Source: Hydrangea macrophylla (lineage: Eukaryota > Streptophyta > Magnoliopsida > Cornales > Hydrangeaceae). From it: a DNA stretch of 64,000 bases. Location of the stretch: assembly GCA_033977485.1 (NCBI GenBank), contig CM066984.1, positions 47,960,600 to 48,024,599 of the forward strand, in the 5' to 3' direction. Positions 24,455 through 33,473 of the stretch are shown one piece after another. Under the pieces are notes generated by a model. That model had not been told where the DNA came from. It ran no database searches and was given only the letters and a program-made list of their open reading frames with translations. Position numbers and translations under genes: made by a program. Within the stretch, counting starts at the first letter, position 1, and each line of letters starts with the position of its first letter.

Positions 24455-24683
24455 TCCACGGCATTCATTGAGTGCCGTATTGGAATTCATTGAATGTCAC
24501 GCCGGCAATCATTGAGTGTCGTTCCGGTACTCAGTGAGTGCCGCTTCCATCTCCACTGAGTGCCGCGTTTTCCTACAGCCAGCTATAATATAGCACGTTT
24601 TGTACCTTCAAAAGTGCATCCGAAGTTAGGGCTTTTGGCTTGAAAATATTAAAATACCCTTAAAAAAATTTGCCTATAAATAG
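24455..24683 (+). promoter_or_regulatory. LTR1 U3: repeated TGAGTGCCG motifs upstream of a TATA box
   Basis: Five degenerate copies of CA(T/G)TGAGTGCCG lie between about 24463 and 24566, spaced 21-30 bp. The TATA box CCTATAAATAGAGG follows at 24673-24686. LTR2 has the same layout (motifs 36275-36385; TATA at 36492-36503). Position and repetition suggest transcription factor sites of the LTR promoter; this is inference. Confidence 0.6.
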
Positions 24684-24719
24684 AGGGTGAATACTCCATT
24701 ACAAAGGATGATCTTTTTT

Positions 24720-24743
24720 GGGGGGGGGGGGGGGGGGGGGGGG
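24720..24743 (+). repeat. Run of 24 consecutive G
   Basis: Located ~40 bp downstream of the LTR1 TATA box. The equivalent place in LTR2 has only six G (36541-36546). Could form a G-quadruplex, or be an assembly or sequencing artefact. Confidence 0.8.
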
Positions 24744-25111
24744 ATTATTACACATTTTTTGCAGAGGGGAATTTCAAAGAGAAAACAAAAAGAATTTTGG
24801 AAAAAGAGAGTTTTTGAGAGCTTGAAGAAGAACTTGGAAGATATTCAAAATATAGAAGTTTGAGGATAGTCTTGGAGGTGAACCTCTAATCTTAGTTGTG
24901 TTTTCTTTCTTTTGAGCCTCTAATCTTCAAGTCACTTAGTTTTTCTTGATTAATTTTTAGAGTTTTGTTAATAAACTTGGAAGTGCTTCCTAGTTCTTTG
25001 ATTCTTCTTTGATTTTTCTTGTTTATGTTTTTCTCTTGAGATTCTTGGGGATCTTCCATATCTCACTTGAATCTCATGAGTTTGATCTCTTAGTCTCATG
25101 TAAGCTTATGC

Positions 25112-25536
25112 CAACATTGAAGCTTAGAGAAGCCTCCAACATCTCCACTACTTTGATGTCTAAATCTCCAGCGGAGTTAGAACTTAAATCTTCTAACAGT
25201 CCCAACTCTTATCCTGATCAGAATAAGGCAACCGGGGATACTTTCTCCTCAGAACCTAGATTGGAAATCCAAAATGTACAAAAGAACAGCGAATGCAGCA
25301 CTTCTAATGTGGAATCCTATTCCAGGCAGAATGGGTACACTAATTCTTTTTTCAAGGACCCAATCTCTCTTGAGGGCTCTAGTGAAGATGAAGAACGATC
25401 AATCCCAGTACCTTCACATAAGAAGTATTTGGAGCATCCTAATCCCAAGATCTCTCCGGCACACTCCAGTAAGTAGAAGAACAAATCTGGCGGTTCTTCA
25501 GGTAAGAAAAAACACCCTGTTAAACGTCGTAAATGA
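25112..25536 (+). pseudogene. LINE C ORF1, C-terminal end
   Basis: Reads PTLKLREASNISTT..., a Ser/Asn/Glu-rich tail, reaches an in-frame TAG at about 25475, then a basic end SGKKKHPVKRRK and TGA. Lacks DUF4283 and zinc knuckle because of 5' truncation. The stop overlaps the ORF2 ATG (ATGA at 25533). Confidence 0.7.
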
Positions 25537-27425
25537 TAATCAGTTGCTGGAATATCAGAGGGCTTAACCAAGCCATCAAACAACAGGAAATTTCTAAGTT
25601 TGTCTTTACCCACAATATTGATGTTATGGGTATTGTTGAAACCAAAGTGAGAATGCCTAATCAAGACAAAATTCAGAGGACCTTGCTTCCTAATTAGAAT
25701 TTTATTACGAATAGCCAACCGGATTCTGTGGACAGAATCTGGGTTGGCTGGAACCCTAATAAAGTCATGTTAACTGTCATACATTGTACTAGACAGGTTA
25801 TCCATGTTAAAATTAATTCTTTGGACCAACTGCAGTCTTTTGAAGTTTCTTTTATTTACGGATCTAACACCATCCAAGGTCGAAGACCCCTTTGGTCCAC
25901 CTTGAGAAATATTGCAGCTAATATGGGTGATATCCCTTGGATTAGTCTCGGGGATTTCAACTCCGTTTTAAACTCTAATGAAATCTTCGAGGGTAATCCA
26001 GGGAGAGACCAAGGAGCTGTTGAATTTAATGATCTTGTGAATGCCACTTGTCTTGTAGATCTTAGATTCACAGGTGTGTTCTTCTCTTGGTGCAACCGAC
26101 AATTTGATTCGGTTCAGTTCACCAAAAGAAAGCTTGATAGAGCTCTTGTTAATCCCAGATGGTTGGACTTGTTTCCATCAGCTTATGCAGATTTTCCCCC
26201 TTCTGGTATCTCTGACCACTCTCCTATTATTGTTTACTTATCTCCTTCTGCTAAACGGAAAGGTAAACCTTTTAAATTTTACAATTATTGGACAGAGCTG
26301 GAAAAATTTAATGATACTGTTAGAACCTCTTGGACCAAACACATTGAAGGCACCTTCCAGTTCCAGTTATTTCATAGCTTAAAAAATCTTAAAGGTGCTC
26401 TCAAAACTCTAACCAAGGATTCCTTAGGTAAGGAGAGCATTCTAGCAAACAAAGCTAGGGAAGACCTTAGATCTTGCCAAAGGAATCTCGATGATAATCC
26501 TGGTGACACTTCCCTTAGAATCCTTGAAAAAGAGCTTATGCAAGTTTTCTTAAAAGCTATTCACATTGAAGAAGAGATAATTAGGCAAAAATCTAGAATT
26601 CAATGGCTTAATGCTGGGGATAAGAACACTTCTTATTTTCACAATTCCATTAAGAATCGCAGGAACCACAAACGTATTGTGTCTCTTGTTAAGCCTGATG
26701 GTACCAAGACTACTAATGAAGGGGAAGCCAAAATTGAAGCGATTAGATACTTTAAATCCATGCTTGGCACCCCTGCGGCTAACCCCTACCCTGGTATCAG
26801 TGAATTGAGGAAGGTCATTCATAAACGTATCCCTATTGAGTTATATAACATCATGGATGACATTCCTAGTGATGATGATATAAAGGAAGCCCTCCTAAGT
26901 ATCCATAGTAATAAAGCTCCGGGTCCTGATGGTTATAATGCTCATTTTTTTAAGAAAACTTGGACTACTACCGGACAGTTAGTTACTAAAGCTATCAAAG
27001 AATTTTTTACTTCTAGCCAAATGCTAACTGAGTCAAATACTACCCTTATTGCTCTTATCCCCAAGATCCCCAATCCTTCTAAAATGAGTGAATTTAGGCC
27101 TATCTCTTGTTGTAACACAGTCTACAAATGCATTTCAAAAATTATATCCAAGAGACTTCAAAAAGTTTTACCAACATTGGTTGATAATGCCCAATCTGCT
27201 TTTATCAAAGGTAGAAAAATCAGTGACAATGTTCTTCTGGCCCAGGATCTTATGAGGGACTATCATAAGCCTTCTGGCCATCCTAGAGCTGCGGCAAAGG
27301 TGGACATTATGAAAGCTTATGATAGTGTGAGTTGGGAGTTTTTACTTGATCTCCTTGAGGTTCTAGGTTTTCCGCCTAGGATAAAAGGGTGGATTAGAGC
27401 CTGTATTACGAGCCCTAAGTACTCT

Positions 27426-29074
27426 TTTTTTTTTTTTCGGAAAAAGGTTAATCGATTCCAAAAAAGGGCCATACCCTAGGATATTACAATAAGCGCAAAA
27501 ACATGCTATGAGAGCCAGGCCAAACATAAGAAAAGAAAATCAACAAGCAAACACACATAGCAACATGGATTGAAACAAAAAACATGAGACAACCCAACAA
27601 CCCAAAGCAAGGGCCTCCTCAGGATCGTTGTCGTCCCTTGGGCCGACTCCCGCTGAATTTCATCTTAGCTTCCTTCTTTTTCTGTCTGTTGGAGAGGGGA
27701 CTACCCCTAGTAGGGGTCCCGACCTCACTAGCTTGGTCAAAATCACTATTACAATCATCAATGTCATCCACACTAACCGGGGGATTGGTATTCTCTCTGG
27801 TCTCTCCTCGGGGAACATCTGTATGGTTAGAAGGGCTAGCTTCGGGACAGGATGTCCGGGTGGATGGAGAGACGATGGACTCAACTTTGACAGGTTCAGG
27901 ATCAGGATCTTCTAAAATCTGATTGAGGGCGTCAAATCGGTTACCACTCGCTATCGGATTTACCGAGCCATTCGTCCTTTTAGTAAGATCAGACTTGTGG
28001 TCAACAACAGTCTGTTTTCCTCTTTCTTTGCCTGAAACAACTTGCCAAGTCCCCTTATCCTTACCATTCCTCTTGAGTGGGTGGCGATCTGGACGGCTCA
28101 GACCCGAAGACACAATCCGAGAACAATCATGACCAAACTGGGAGCACTTTTTGCATCGAACTGGGGTCCATTGATATTCCAAATTGATCTTTGTTCTAAT
28201 AGTATTGCTAGTCTCCTCATCTTCTGCTTCAATATAGAATTCATTGAAGAAGTCAAAATCAGCAGAAACTTCAATGCAAACACGAGCATAGGTTATACGC
28301 CTTCTACTTGCAGTTATGCGATCAACTCGAATCGGTTTTCCAATGAAACTAGAGATAAAACTGATTCCCTTTGGATTCCAGTACTCAAGCGGTATACCAT
28401 AGAAGTTTATCCATATTGGAATGGAGCGAACCTCCTCGTTTTCAAATGAGAAATTTGGCTTCCATGGCCTAAGAAGGAGAGGTTGACCTGCCACAAACCA
28501 TGGACCTCTGTCTAAAACTGCATCCTTAGCTTCCGTACTAGAGAAAGAAAAAAAGAAAACTCCAGAATCAGTGGCCAACGTATCAATAAGTCCTTCACTA
28601 GCCCAAAGTCGATCAGTAACGGTTGTGACAAGGGAAAAAGGAAGCTTCCTACCGAGAAACCGGCCAACCAAGGAATTCGTCCATTCATCTTTCCCAGCTA
28701 CAGTTAAGTCCTTTGGAATTTTCAGAACAAGATTATCTTCAGTCCCTCCATGGTCCACAAACTCCAAATTAAAATCGTTGCTACAAACTGTGGATCCGTG
28801 AGTGATTTCCAAATTTGATCCCAGCTCAATTTGGGCTAAACTGCCATTCTGACCCTCAGTTTTAAATAATCCAGCCCATGATTTACTTTGGGTCCCACCA
28901 GCTACATTGGGCACCTTCCCTTGAGTAACCTCCAATTGATAAAGATCAAACTTGTCCGGATTAGCAATGGCTAGCTCATCAATTTGTCCGTTAATAAGAG
29001 AAAAAGTCTTAGCGGGATTGGACATGCAACCGGGGTCCCCAAAATTGTGGCCTGCTTGGAGCGGCAGGGCTTGG
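27426..29074 (-). mobile_element. ORF1-only LINE derivative (half-LINE), copy 1, with 14-bp TSD
   Basis: Minus strand, ~1650 bp. TSD GCCCTAAGTACTCT at 27412-27425 and 29075-29088, in the RT region of LINE C. Content: 49-nt 5' UTR (29074-29026), ORF1 (29025-27619), ~190-bp 3' UTR, and poly-A (T-run from 27426). No trace of ORF2. The tail shares CGGAAAAAGGTTAAT and the AGGG/CCCT hairpin with the LINEs around it, so it presumably uses their ORF2 in trans. An identical ORF1-to-3' UTR junction is present at 62106-62542. Confidence 0.88.
27619..29025 (-). CDS. ORF1 protein of the half-LINE: DUF4283-like domain + zinc knuckle, intact
   Basis: 468 codons, no stop or frameshift. I start it at the ATG at 29025 (MSNPAKTFSL); the longer frame upstream runs into LINE C sequence and is accidental. 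Residues ~115-285 are DUF4283-like (SLVGRFLGRKLPFSLV, LATDSGVFFFSF, RGPWFVAGQP, IPLEYWNPKG). Residues ~291-301 are the knuckle CKKCSQFGHDC, which has HxC where a classic CCHC has HX4C. A hydrophilic Ser/Asp/Glu-rich tail ends in a basic cluster (RQKKKEAKMKFSGSRPKGRQ). Much shorter than LINE A/D ORF1 because the long N-terminal extension is absent. In the L1 family this protein binds element RNA as a chaperone in the RNP. An intact frame with perfect TSD suggests recent mobility. Confidence 0.87.
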   Translation of the reverse strand: MSNPAKTFSLINGQIDELAIANPDKFDLYQLEVTQGKVPNVAGGTQSKSWAGLFKTEGQNGSLAQIELGSNLEITHGSTVCSNDFNLEFVDHGGTEDNLVLKIPKDLTVAGKDEWTNSLVGRFLGRKLPFSLVTTVTDRLWASEGLIDTLATDSGVFFFSFSSTEAKDAVLDRGPWFVAGQPLLLRPWKPNFSFENEEVRSIPIWINFYGIPLEYWNPKGISFISSFIGKPIRVDRITASRRRITYARVCIEVSADFDFFNEFYIEAEDEETSNTIRTKINLEYQWTPVRCKKCSQFGHDCSRIVSSGLSRPDRHPLKRNGKDKGTWQVVSGKERGKQTVVDHKSDLTKRTNGSVNPIASGNRFDALNQILEDPDPEPVKVESIVSPSTRTSCPEASPSNHTDVPRGETRENTNPPVSVDDIDDCNSDFDQASEVGTPTRGSPLSNRQKKKEAKMKFSGSRPKGRQRS

Positions 29075-30834
29075 GCCCTAAGTACTCTATAAACTTTAAT
29101 GGGGAATCTGTAGGGTACTTTGAGGGCGCTAAAGGTCTTAGGCAAGGTGATCCTATGTCACCTTACCTTTTTGTTCTTGTCATGGATACTCTTAGCCAAT
29201 TGATTCAGCATAACATCCAACGATCCTCTAATTTTAAATACCATTGGAGATGTGATAAACTCAAAATTTCCCACCTCTGTTTTGCTGATGATCTTCTTTT
29301 ATTTTTCAAAGGTGATGTGAATTCTGCGTCAGTTATGAAAAATTCTTTAGATCAATTTTATAACTTCACTGGCATGAAGGCTAATGATAACAAAAGTAGT
29401 TTGTTTATTGCAGGAATGGAGGAAAGCACTTCTAATGATATATGTCGCTGTCTCCCGTTTACCCGTGGTTCTCTCCCAATGAAGTACCTGGGTGTTCCGT
29501 TGATCACCACTAGACTAAAGAAAGGAGATTGTGATGATCTCATCCAGAAAATCACTTCTAGAATCACTTCTTGGACTTCTAAATTTCTTTCTTATGCTGG
29601 CAGGCTTCAACTTATCCATTCGGTCCTTGGAGGGATACAAAACTATTGGGCTACCATGTTTATTCTTCCTAAAAGTGTCCTTAAGCATATTGAGAGTTTA
29701 ATGTGTAGATTCCTTTGGACTGGAGGAACTGATAAGGCACATAGTGCTAAAGTTGCTTGGAATTTAGTCTGTAGACCTAAGAAGGAAGGGGGGCTTGGTC
29801 TTAAAAATCTTACTCAATTGAATTCTATATTAAACCTTAAACATATCTGGGCTATTTTTACTTCTAAATCCAAATCCCTTTGGGTGGACTGGATACATAC
29901 TTACATGTTGAAAGGGAAAAGTTTTTGGGAAGTCAAGACCCCTTCCCAATGCTCCTGGTATTGGCGAAAGCTCCTTAAACTTAGGTCTATGGCTAGACCA
30001 ATGCTTAAGCATAGGATTGGTAATGGGTGTGGTACCTATCTCTGGTATGATAACTGGCATCCTATGGGTCCTATTTTGGACAGAGTTGGAAGACGTGCCC
30101 AATATGATGCTGCCATCCCTTTAAATGCCAAAGTTTCTGATGTTATTAATGGAAGTGAATGGAATTGGCCTCTTACAAACACTCTTGAATTAATGGATAT
30201 TAGAAGCCAATTACATTCCTTGCCTCTCCCTACTACCACTAGTGATGTGATTCAATGGTTACCCTCCCCAAATAATGTGTTCTCTTCTGCCAACACATGG
30301 GATTATGTTAGAACTCACTATCCCAAAGTCCCTTGGCATGGCCTCACACGATTCCCGGGTTATATCCCTCGATATAGTTTTATTATGTGGTTGGCTATTC
30401 TTCATAGATTATCCACACATGATAGAATCTATACTTACACACCAGGACCTCTTGCTTGTGTTCTTTGTCACAAAGCTTTGGAATCTCATGACCATTTATT
30501 CTTTAATTGCTCTTATACCTCTTATGTGTGGCAGGGAATTCTTAATAGGTTGGAAATCTCTTATTCCGGCCCCTCTTGGGATGATCTTGTGGCCTGGGTA
30601 GCAAACAAGTGGAAAGGCAAGACTCCAAGGCAGGTTGTTCCTAAAATGTGCATTGGTTTGGTTGTGTATAGCATTTGGAAAGAAAGGAATGCTCGAAGTT
30701 TCAAACTAGAAGTGAAGCCTAAGGAAAGAGTGTTACATGACATCTGTCTCCAGATTTCCTTACAGATTCAAGCAACTTGGAAGAACGATCCCCATCTTCC
30801 TCAGTACATTGAAAGATGGGCCATTACTACATAA

Positions 30835-31142
30835 TTAGGGCATTTTGATTTGGTCATCATGTTTTGACATCTTGTCCTTGCCTTGATGTAACTCTTGAGT
30901 TTTGCTGGTCTTGGCTTGTCTGGGTTTGTTTGTGAGTTGTGTAAGTTTGTTAGTGCATTTGGTTGTTAGGATGGGTCACTCTCTGGGTTTTTTGACTTTT
31001 GTGTTTTGACTATCCTATGTTGCATTGTCTGTATGCAGTTTCTTTTTTGTGCTGATTGTATATCCTGGGGAATGCCCCTTGTACTTTTGTACAGTGCCGT
31101 TTGGCTTTTTTCGTTAAATTAACCTTTTTTCCGAAAAAAAAA
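30835..31142 (+). other. LINE C 3' UTR with two adjacent hairpins before poly-A
   Basis: Ends CTGGGGAATGCCCCTTGTAC, TTTTGTACAGTGCCGTTTGG, a TTAACC-containing stretch and CCGAAAAAA. Hairpin 1 is GGGG-N4-CCCC, hairpin 2 TGTAC-N3-5-GTACA. The same two elements recur in the tails of LINE B, G, I and the 45050 fragment, and in part in E, F and H. Probable recognition signal for the LINE reverse transcriptase (inference). Confidence 0.7.
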
Positions 31143-33099
31143 AAGCTTATGCTTCACATGAGATTTAAAGTTGATCATCATTTTATTAGAAACAAGTAGA
31201 TGAATCCAAACCCCTACCATGGTTTGGATCCTCTAATCTTGTTTAAGTTTTCATTCTCTTTTGTTTCTTCTTAGCTTGGTTTGAAAGCATCTATGAATTT
31301 GAAGTAAACAAGTTTTACCAAAAGATTCTTTGATGGATTTAGAGCATTTGCTCTCTTAGTCTTCTTTATTTCATTTCTTCTTTTTGTTCATAATTTTCTT
31401 TTGAGATTCTTAGAGATCTTCAATATCTCTCTTGAAAGCTATTGAGTTTGATATTTTGAATCTCATGTAAGCTTATGCTTCACATGGGAGTCAAAGTTTG
31501 ATCACCATCTCATTAAGAACAAGTAGATGAATCCAAACCCCTACCATGGTTTGGATTCTCTAGCTTGGAGTTTCCATGGGATCTTTTTTATATTTCTTGA
31601 AAACTCATGAGTACTAGTCATGTATTGATCTCCAATGACCCTCAATGGAAAGGAAAATTAGGTTTAGGATAAGCCAATACCCATGGCTTTGTTGATAGAT
31701 GTAACAAAATGGTGATAAACCCAATAGTGGAGCAGTGAGTTCACAAACTGTTTTTTATCATAGATTTTTAGTTAGTAATCTAACCGTTGTAATTAAGTGA
31801 AACCAACGAGAAAGTGTCTATAACTCAAAGTTCTACCACTGTAATTTTTGTTTTAATGTTTAAAGTGGTTTGGTCATGAGTTTTGTGAAGTCACTACAAT
31901 CTGTCCAGAGTTTCAAAACAGTAACACTCTTTTGAAATAAGCAAATCAGAACCTTAATCAAGCATTCTTGGCTCCAAATAAATTTTTTTATAAGAAGTTT
32001 AATGTGTTAATAAGATCTCCTAAAAAGATTAGAGTCTTTCTGATTTTTTTTACTATTTGTAAAAAATCAAACAAAATCTCTGGACAGAGAGTTTTACATC
32101 TCTGAGTGATGTCTGGTTTTTGTCCTTTTCCCAGAGATCTGACCGTTGAAACTTTGATTTTCTTTTTGAATTAGAAACTAGACACAGAGGCATCTTGTGT
32201 CCAAATATCATCAAGATCGAACAATGGGAAGCATCCCTTTTATTTCTTTGAAGTTCTAGTCTCCTCTCTGCAATTTTCAGAATTTTATGATAGATTTGAC
32301 AAACTTTGTAAATAATGGTCCAAATGACTTTTCTTGTTCATGTACATATTCATCCATGTGGTTTGATGCTTGTAATTAGGACTTGTTTGCTTTAGATTTA
32401 ATTGCATTTGATAGATTTAAGCTAGAAGTCTAGGATTGCTATTTAAGATCCAACTTTTTATTTTGTATATCATGTGGACTAACCCTTTGTTTTGTAGCGC
32501 TATTAAGGTATGATTTCTTGAACTCCTCTTTAGTTTATTTTAATTTCTTGATTTTATCGATTTTTCGACTTAATGCGCGACACCTTAGAATTAGGTTTTG
32601 CCTTATGTGTATATGTGATTAGAGACCTTTTCTTAGGATCTTCATTTTTGTATACATTGCACGTTTAATACTGCGGCTGGATCTCGGGTAAGTTCTCTTG
32701 TCCTTTGTTGCATATCATCTTGCTTGCTAATTGAACTACTTGATTTTCAATGATATTTTATCGTTAGCAATCTTGCACCCTTTTAGACATGCTTTTGTGA
32801 CGTATATCTATATATATGTATTAGTTGACGACATGCTTAGATAATTAATTCGATTAAAAGGATGTTGAGTAGAGGCCTATCGCGAGATAGGATGAGAAGG
32901 GGTGTTTTAGTCCGATGGGCTCCTTCCCTTCTCATTCCATAATCCCCAGACCTAGTTTAATCTTTGGTTTCGCAAAAGATCAGTTGCTTTAAAATGGTTT
33001 CTCAATTTTCCTTTTAAAAATTAAGTGGCGACTCATTGTTTTGTGTTTTAAATTGAAAAAGATTTTGAAAGAAAAGCCGTGGGTAAGGAAAAATTGCGA

Positions 33100-33270
33100 A
33101 CCAAGCTCCTTGTGGCCGAGTGGTAAGCTTCTTAGGTGTACTACCCAAGAGGTCTAGTGTTCGAGTCATGGGGGGCGTGGCCACTGGAGTATTCACCCGG
33201 CGCCTCCAGGCCTCAAGGGATTAATCGAGGTGCGCGCAAGCTGGCCCGGACACCCCCGATTACCAAAAAA
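33100..33270 (+). mobile_element. Au-like tRNA-derived SINE with 15-bp TSD
   Basis: TSD AAGGAAAAATTGCGA at 33085-33099 and 33271-33286 (one extra A in the right copy); LTR2 has the empty site. Pol III box A TGGCCGAGTGG (33113-33123) and box B GTGTTCGAGTC (33157-33167) are spaced like a tRNA promoter. The body contains GGTGCGCGCAAGCTGGCCCG near 33230 and ends in an A-run, as in angiosperm Au SINEs. No coding capacity; transcribed by Pol III and moved by LINE machinery. Confidence 0.88.
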
Positions 33271-33317
33271 AAGGAAAAAATTGCGATATCCACACCCACT
33301 CAAGACAGTCCACAACT

Positions 33318-33466
33318 TTTTTTTTTTTTTTTTTTCGGAAAATGGTAAATAGATTCCAAAAAGGGACTGTACATAAGTACAAGGGGCATACCCCAGGATA
33401 TACAATAAGCACAAAGCATAAGGACAAGTGGCACAACAAACCACAGAGAAGCCTCACCAGGCAAAG
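33318..33466 (-). mobile_element. LINE G: ~150-bp LINE 3' tail
   Basis: T-run (33316-33334), CGGAAAATGGTAAATAGATT, both tail hairpins (CTGTACATAAGTAC, GGGGCATACCCC) and 3' UTR sequence matching LINE B. Lies between the end of LTR1 and the antisense pseudogene; TSD not clear. Confidence 0.82.
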
Positions 33467-33473
33467 TGTAGCC

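Larger units (their letters stand above)
25533..30834 (+). pseudogene. LINE C ORF2: endonuclease-RT-zf-RVT, one nonsense codon and a nested insertion
   Basis: ATG at 25533 (IISCWNIRGLNQ). A TAG at 25695-25697 replaces the Trp seen in LINE A (PDWNFVTN). Otherwise open to 27425, where the ORF1-only element enters after SPKYS, and open again from 29089 to 30834. The two parts total 1213 codons in a single frame. Endonuclease: WNIRG, VETKVR, SLGDFNSVLNSNE, SDHSPI. RT: GPDGYNAHFF, RPISCCNTVYKC, KVDIMKAYDSVSW; after the insertion INFNGESVGYFEGAKGLRQG, LCFADDLLLFF, YLGVPL. zf-RVT: RYSFIMWLAILHRLSTHDRI, CVLCHK, HLFFNC. Best-preserved ORF2 of its subfamily here, disabled by the stop and the insertion. 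Confidence 0.88.
25112..31142 (+). mobile_element. LINE C: LINE with ORF1 end, whole ORF2 and 3' UTR
   Basis: Plus strand. AAGCTTATGC flanks it (25102-25111 and 31143-31152), and LTR2 has the empty site. 5' truncation removed most of ORF1. ORF2 is interrupted by the ORF1-only element (27426-29074). The 3' UTR (30835-31128) ends with the two tail hairpins and a poly-A. Confidence 0.92.
24148..33314 (+). repeat. LTR1 of a Tat/Ogre-like LTR retrotransposon (~2.9 kb without insertions)
   Basis: Starts TGTAGACACCCCAATTTTGA and ends GTCCACA; aligns along its length with LTR2 (35966-39538). It is interrupted by LINE C (25112-31142) and by a SINE (33100-33270). 31153-33084 is pure LTR sequence without genes. 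An internal GTGGCGACTC at ~33024 resembles a PBS but lies ~100 bp before the end (insertions excluded). LTR2 has ~100 bp (about 38650-38750) and a 9-bp piece that LTR1 lacks. Confidence 0.85.

Noticed and set aside
29026..29145. N-terminal 40 residues of the longer 508-codon reading of the half-LINE ORF1
   Set aside because: They translate the TSD and reversed LINE C sequence; the element starts at 29074 and its own ATG is at 29025.
33026..33034. TGGCGACTC as the primer binding site and end of LTR1
   Set aside because: LTR1/LTR2 likeness continues ~100 bp further to GTCCACA, and the diverged copy at 53158 has a better PBS at that later position. I keep a little doubt because the bases after GTCCACA match tRNA-Arg poorly.
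33113..33167. tRNA gene suggested by good A and B boxes
   Set aside because: No tRNA cloverleaf downstream, and a TSD-flanked 171-bp body with Au-like tail: a SINE.
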